NCBI GenBank assembly: GCA_959347315.1
Contig: OY365814.1
Span: forward strand, 3,151,661-3,215,660
Source: Bimastos eiseni
Lineage: Eukaryota > Annelida > Clitellata > Crassiclitellata > Lumbricidae
Direction of reading: 5' to 3'
Length of the DNA stretch: 64,000 nucleotides
The notes under the pieces were generated by a model. The model had not been told where the DNA came from, searched no databases, and saw only the letters and a list, made by a program, of their open reading frames with translations. Below, in pieces: positions 58,581 through 64,000 of the stretch. The translations under genes were made by a program, and so were the position numbers. The stretch's first letter is position 1. Every line of letters starts with the position of its first letter.

Positions 58581-59750
58581 CCTACATCTATATAGTGCCT
58601 TAAATTAGTTGTCACCACATCAGATATTCAGTCATATGCGACTAGGCAAGCTAAGTCAAATGAAATCCCAGGACGAACACAAGACATTTGATCCCTTTGT
58701 GATTCGTATTCTTTTGTAGACCATGAAATCTGTATCCTGAATCATTATATACAATAGGAAACAAATAAAAGATCTTTGAATGTGAAAATAATTTCGTGAT
58801 ACTTTCTTGGATATCGTGGCGTACTCCGGTTGGGGTCAGCACCGGGCGATCACGTGTCAGCAGCAATTGGGGCGACCGCACTGGGATAACCATTATTCCT
58901 ACTCGTCTTCTCCTGGTACCCAGAAACCGAGCTCCGAGGTTTTTCCCATTTTCTTAATCGTCCGCGGAGTAGGTTCTGCCCGGTCTGGAGCGGGGTTTCG
59001 AGACTGTTACGAATTCGAAAGTCATTAGGCTAAAGACGTAATCAATCGTTGTTCGACAAATATTCTTTATTATTAAAGTGGAGCATCAGTGAACAGTGAA
59101 TATGGCCACAACGAATCAGCCTAGTTTTTTGTCCTTCACTCGGCACTCCCTTTATACATGTGTAGCCGCAGGGAACTCCCAAAGGAAGCGATAAATGCTT
59201 TCCCATGAGCCAAAATGCCAAGGATGAAGGGGGCGAATCCAAAATGCTACCCCTCGAATATCTAAGCGAACATTTGCCATCACAAATAAAAAGAGTATGT
59301 CTAACATTGTTAGCATTTACTTTGCTATTAGCATCTGCAGTATATCAATCCGGACAAATGTATAAATTTTTTGCTGTCTGAAACGCATTAACATATTATA
59401 CGGTCGTGCAGTGGGCCATCGCATCGGACATTCGGATAAAATTAACACCCGTTTTGATGTTCCATTTTTCAACAACATCCTCTCGTGGTCGTCCATTGAA
59501 GACACAGGTGAAGATGGAATGATCATCCAATTATGAACAGGCTGAGGAGGTCTAGCCGTGTGGTAATATTTTCCAATTGATTCAATACGGCGCTGTAGTG
59601 GATAGGCCTAGTATTCTTACCGCACAAGCCTTTCGACGCCAAGCCTAAAGGCTCTCGTTCTGATAGTAATATTCATTGTTCACGTTTATTATTATCGTCA
59701 GGCGACGTGTTTTTAAGTAATTATATTGATCGTTTACTAGCAGTGGGACG
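58581..59750. other. No recognised gene
   Basis: A more GC-rich stretch at 58810-58990 has no motif. Nothing else was recognised. Confidence 0.4.
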
Positions 59751-60130
59751 TTGCGGTGGAGCGGAATGTTCAGTTCCTTCGGATCAAATGGCGGCGTATC
59801 TCACATACAAATTACTATCTGTGAGGAAGGCAACTGGAGACCACCACCGTCATTATGTGCGGAACTGCGCGTGGAGAACTTCTTGTCACCAAGATCGAAT
59901 TCCGTGATCGCGGTTTTTTCTGTTGCCAGCCCGCGCTGCTGGAATAACCTCCCGCCTGAAGTGGGTTCTGCAGCATCGATTGAGATCGTGAGAGCACGAC
60001 TCAAATCCCACCTGTTCAGGAAGGCATATCCCTGTTGAACTGATGTAGTGATTGTAATAGTACGGTTTTTTCTTATTAGTTTGCTGATCGTGTCATTGTA
60101 AAGCGCCCTTGTAGCGGCATGGCTGCGTTA
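59751..60130 (+). pseudogene. L2/CR1-like LINE C-terminal fragment
   Basis: 59860-60035 reads VIAVFSVASPRCWNNLPPEV and RARLKSHLFRKAY, the usual end of CR1/L2-group ORFs (FSVAAPRLWNSLP...LKTHLF). Short 3' UTR follows to about 60130, then an ATT run. Confidence 0.8.
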
Positions 60131-60163
60131 CGACGCTTTAGAAATCGTCCGTTTAATATTTAT

Positions 60164-60858
60164 ATTATTATTATTTTCCTCTAGTGACATTGAATCCACT
60201 GATCCTGCCTTTGGGCATAGAACTCATCATCATCATCATCATCATCATTCCTAGCATTGTACAGATTGCATGAACATAACACATTCGTCGATATTAATTG
60301 ACAGTCACTGTTCCATGACAAAATGAAATTATTTGGATGGCTTGAATGCCGTGAGTAATTTAAAACAATCTTCAACTACAGTAGGCGGCTACATGACATT
60401 TAATCAGGCGACACTTACTCGCGCGACACTTAAACAACGACACTTTATCTCGACGACCCTTATTTTCGCGACCATTAACCTCGAGGACATTTAATCTCGC
60501 GACACTTAATCGCGCGACATATAATCGCATGACATTTAATCTCAAATTACAACCAGCTGGCACCATTATTAATTTATGTGTTGAGAAATAATTATGTTTA
60601 ATTAGAAAACATGGAACTAAAGCATTCATCGATTAACAGTAATTGCTAACAAAAATGTTGTCAGTGCATTTTAATGAAGGCTAGACCTAATTCACGCGCC
60701 ATTTGCTCCAGGTTAAACCGGAGGCGCGTGTACAGAAAATGGAGCCATAGGCGCAAAATTTTGGTGCGCCTAAGAATTGCACACTGAGTCTGAGAGGCTG
60801 TCCATGAATGGCAAACCTTGGTTTACAACGCCGTCTTTGCAGAACTCTTACTAGCGAA
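60164..60858 (+). mobile_element. hAT element 5' region, truncated copy 1
   Basis: Matches 62424-63202 closely, but lacks about 150 bp equivalent to 62622-62770 and stops at ctttgcagaactctt, where copy 2 continues into the transposase. Confidence 0.8.
60375..60545 (+). repeat. Array of ~16-bp units (cgacatttaatctcg type)
   Basis: About ten degenerate units alternating cgcgacacttaatcg and gacatttaatctc. A shorter version lies at 62775-62895. Confidence 0.85.
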
Positions 60859-61084
60859 TAATGTCGAAGGTTCAGTGTGCTTAATACCACTTCACATCTT
60901 ACTGGAAGCGCTCCCAGATTTGACTATAATATTATTATGTCCTTGCGTGATATACCAGGCACTTATAGGCCTACCCTTGCCATAGTATACAGCGCATTCG
61001 GTTGAAGATCGCAAGTACTATGACAATGCTGATTATTCTGACGACAATAATCATAATCTTAAACACACGATGATGAGAAAATTA

Positions 61085-61500
61085 ATTATGTTTATTTAGA
61101 AGCTGATCTGATGGAAAAAATCATGTTTGAACACTAGCGGGATTGATGAAAATAATCACGCTTAAATAGAAACGTGATTGATGAAAAGAATCCTGCTAAA
61201 GACGAAGCTGGATTTATGAGAAGAACCATATTTGAGTACAAACGGGGTTATGAAAATGATCTTGCTTAAGCAGAAGCGGGATCGATGAGAAAATTGGTGA
61301 ATTAGAAGCTGGATTGATAAAAAGAATCATGCCTAAGGCGAGGTTAGATTGATATAAAAAAGAGCATATAATGGGAGCGAGGAAATTGAAAATATTTTAA
61401 TTTTAAATTGAATACGATTCTTTTCATGAATTCATATTCGCTTGAACATGATTCCTTTCATCAATCCCGTTTATACTCAAACATGATTCCATTAATGAGC
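61085..61500. repeat. Dispersed 34-bp minisatellite in foldback arrangement
   Basis: 61085-61375 carries about eight units in the gaagc(g/t)ggattgatgaaaa orientation. 61405-61500 carries two to three units inverted (catgattcctttcatcaatc). Opposed arrays of one unit could form a long hairpin. Confidence 0.75.
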
Positions 61501-61514
61501 ATCAACATAGCATT

Positions 61515-61690
61515 GTCATTATCAAAACACATTTATTTAGCACCTTTATCTTATACCCATGCATAAATCTAACACAATTGTGTACTTATGAGTCACTTAC
61601 GTTTGTCATCTAGGGGTAAAACTCGAACCCGTACTCTCTGCTCTACAAGCCAAGCGCTCTACCCAATCGGCGACCGTGCCCCAAACGTGT
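61515..61690 (-). repeat. tRNA-derived SINE with L2-like 3' end
   Basis: The minus strand begins GGGGCACGGTCGCC, then box A-like TGGGTAGAGCGC and box B GGGTTCGAGTTTT. It ends in AAGGTGCTAAATAAATG, resembling the L2 ends in this window. This is a composite typical of SINEs mobilised by L2-type LINEs. Confidence 0.6.
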
Positions 61691-61777
61691 GATGACTTAC
61701 ATGTAGTGCGTTCAAATAAGAAATGGGGTGACGTCAACTCAGAAAGAAATATAACACCCTAAACAATTGTTATTGTA

Positions 61778-61946
61778 CGGGTGAGATTGTCCGGGTCATA
61801 TTCTCCAGGAAGAGATTGTCCGGTGGATATTATCCGAGGAGAGATTGTCCGGGGATATTATCCGGGGGCATATTATACGGGGAGAGATTGTCTGGGGCAA
61901 ATTCTCAGAAGGAATATTGTCCGGTGGATATGTCCGGGTGATAATG
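61778..61946 (+). repeat. Array of ~15-bp units (agattgtccgggg / atattatccgggg)
   Basis: Eleven or so alternating degenerate units. The short plus ORF here is repeat-derived. Confidence 0.8.
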
Positions 61947-62423
61947 TACTGATACCCATGAGTCATAGGACTGTCTTGGGCACGGGGAACCTAATTTGAG
62001 AGCCATCCATTCTAAGAGGCGAGCGGTGGAGAAAATATGCAGGATAAGGCTACGCACAATGTTCTCTAAGGCCGCAATATAGAAAATGTGAAACATTAAC
62101 ATCCGTTATTATTCATCGAGACCGCCTGTATGTTCATGTGGTCTCTTTACAGCCCAATTAGTTTAATGGATATTCATCCGAGGAGAAAACAGAACGTGAA
62201 CGAATGAATGAAGCCACACTAGCAGACAAGTGCAGTTAAGCTTATCGATCAATTTTCATTAGACCTAGTGTATGCGATGGTTGTCAAGAATTTTATTTGG
62301 ATTGCTTAGCAAATGATGAGCATCATAGATTCATCATAACGGCATTCTATCTGTTGGATAGTGTAGTTGTAGGTCTACCTGTCTTGTTACACAAACAATG
62401 GTGATGTGCATATCATAAAACTC
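61947..62423. other. No recognised feature
   Basis: Nothing was identified. Confidence 0.4.
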
Positions 62424-64000
62424 TTATTATTATTTTCCTCTAGTGACATTGAATCCACTGATCCTGCCTTTGGGCATAGAACTCATCATCATCATCATCA
62501 TCATTATCATTCCTAGCATTGTACAGATTGCATGAACATAACACATTCGTCGATATTAATTGACAGTCACTGTTCCATGACAAAATGAAATTATTGGATG
62601 GCTTGAATGCCGTGAGTAATTTATTTACCGATTATAATATTTGTAATAATATTGTATTTGCTGCATGAGTAACAAACAAAGACCAAATTCGAAGAAGGAA
62701 GTAGATGCCTTACACAATGCTGTAATTTAGCATTTAAACTAAACTTAATCATGGCGAGATTGACAGACTTTAAACAATCTTCAACTACAGTAGGCGGCTA
62801 CATGACATTTAATCACACGACCCTTACTCGCGCGACACTTAAACAACGACACAACGACAATCGCGCGACATATAATCGCACGACATTTAATCTCAAATTA
62901 CAACCAGTTTGCACCACCATTATTAATTTATGTGTTGAGATATAATTATGTTTAATTAGAAAACATGGAACCAAAGAATTCATCGATTAACAGTAATTGC
63001 TAACAAAAATGTTGTCAGTGCATTTTAATGAAGGCTAGGCCTAATTCACGCGCCATCTGCTCCAGGTTAAACCGGAGGCGCATGTACAGAAAATGGGGCC
63101 ATAGGCGCAAAATTTTGGTGCGCCTCAGAATTTGCACACTGAGTCTGAGAGGCTGTCCATGAATGGCAAACCTTGGTTTACAACGCCGTCTTTGCAGAAC
63201 TCTGTGCTGGCTCCGCATTCCGTCCAGATGTTTGTTAAAGCAATGGACAAAGTACGTTACTGTAGTGTTGCGACAGACGTTAGCAATCATGGCAGTGTAA
63301 AGTTATTTCCTATTTTGATTCAATACTTTGATTATAAAAACGGTGGTTTACAGTCAAAACTCGCTGACGTGCACAGCACTCCAAATGAAACTGCAGACAT
63401 CATTTCGACTTGCATAAAGAATAGCTTGGACAAGCATCACATATTTCAGAAGTGTATAGCTTATGCCGGAGACAATTGTAATACCAATTTTGGAGGTGTC
63501 CGGCGTAAGGCCGATGGCAATAATGTGTTTGCTAAGTTACAGACGATGAAAAGCAATGCAAACTTAGCGCCTTTATTTGGTATTGGTTGCCCAGCACATG
63601 TTTTGACGCTGTGCATCATGGCGCTGACACACTTGATCTTGATATTGAGTCAATAATTATGAAAATTTACAACTACTTCTCAATTTACACGGTTAGAACT
63701 GAACAGCTTCAGGGGTACTGCGAGTTTGTTGAAGTGGAGTATCGTCAGCTACTTTATCACAGCAAGACTCGGTGGCTGTCACTGTTTCCTGGTATCCAGC
63801 GCTTGCTGGAGATGTTTCCAGCATTGAAGTCTTTCTTCTTGTCTCAAGACAAGCCACCTGCTGTGATCCGAAAATTCTTTGAAAATGACCTGAGTGAGCT
63901 TTACCTTTGGCATATGCATTCTCTGATGAGTCTGTTCCAGTTCCACATTGAAAAAATTGAACGTGAAAAGAACTCCCTACTGGAGGTGATGAATTGCCTC
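62424..64000 (+). mobile_element. hAT element copy 2 (runs off the right edge)
   Basis: The non-coding 5' region with an ATC run and a ~16-bp array is followed by a hAT transposase from about 63132. The 5' part recurs at 60164-60858. The 3' end is outside the window. Confidence 0.75.
63132..64000 (+). pseudogene. hAT-superfamily transposase (frameshifted, partial)
   Basis: The frame from 63132 carries CSVATDVSNHGSVKLFPILI, in which the Asp would be the first catalytic acid, then ETADIIS, AGDNCNTNFGG (likely second Asp), NNVFAKL and GIGCPAHVL (Cys-x2-His). Near 63615 a frameshift occurs. The other frame continues HHGADTLDLDIESIIMKIYN, YFSIYTVRTEQL, HSKTRWLSLFPGIQRLLEMF and PALKSFFLSQDKPP. These motifs recall the ZBED-like hAT proteins. 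The N-terminal zinc finger is not visible and the C-terminus is off the window. Confidence 0.8.

Overview
This is eukaryotic, metazoan nuclear DNA: AT-rich, intron-bearing and crowded with decayed transposable elements. It contains a DEG/ENaC (amiloride-sensitive sodium channel) gene, a family confined to animals. The element mix (CR1/L2-like LINEs, MULE, hAT, Tc1/mariner, Helitron, a Ty3/gypsy relic) and the recurring word taggcctac suggest a marine invertebrate, perhaps an echinoderm or hemichordate. The sequence alone does not fix the phylum. No bacterial operons, rRNA or CRISPR were seen.

The only convincing host genes are DEG/ENaC channels, all on the minus strand. Gene A is complete. 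Seven exons can be traced from an ATG at 54318 to a stop at 31813, with exon phases that all agree, giving 1575 nt and 524 residues. It has both transmembrane helices and the full set of extracellular family motifs. Gene B begins at 4741 with a closely related first exon, and its remaining exons must lie off the left edge. Two decayed first-exon fragments, at about 22.4 and 15.6 kb, lie between them. The locus therefore looks like a head-to-tail channel cluster, partly pseudogenised.

The rest is mobile DNA, mostly in the introns and intergenic space. From left to right: a non-LTR retrotransposon with a restriction-like endonuclease signature and a TAA tail (0.4-3.5 kb); a ~152-bp tandem repeat (6.7-7.1); L2-like LINE ends; a MULE relic (10.3-10.9) and its internally deleted relative (23.1-23.6), both ending in arrays of ~16-bp units; a LINE relic (12.9-14.0); a nested LINE (18-20); two Helitron-like elements (22.0-22.3 and 37.1-37.7); a Tc1/mariner MITE (24.8-25.2); an APE-type LINE with a rearranged 5' end (27.8-30.4); a hAT-like MITE (35.8-36.0); a gypsy relic split by a LINE fragment (44.7-46.0); an unclassified transposon-like protein (48.8-50.0); second and third copies of the TAA-tailed element (50.5-53.6); and two copies of a hAT element (60.2-60.9 and 62.4 to the right edge).

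A degenerate minisatellite of about 34-36 bp recurs at seven places and forms foldback arrays at 46-47 and 61 kb. Regions where I saw nothing recognisable are listed as such.
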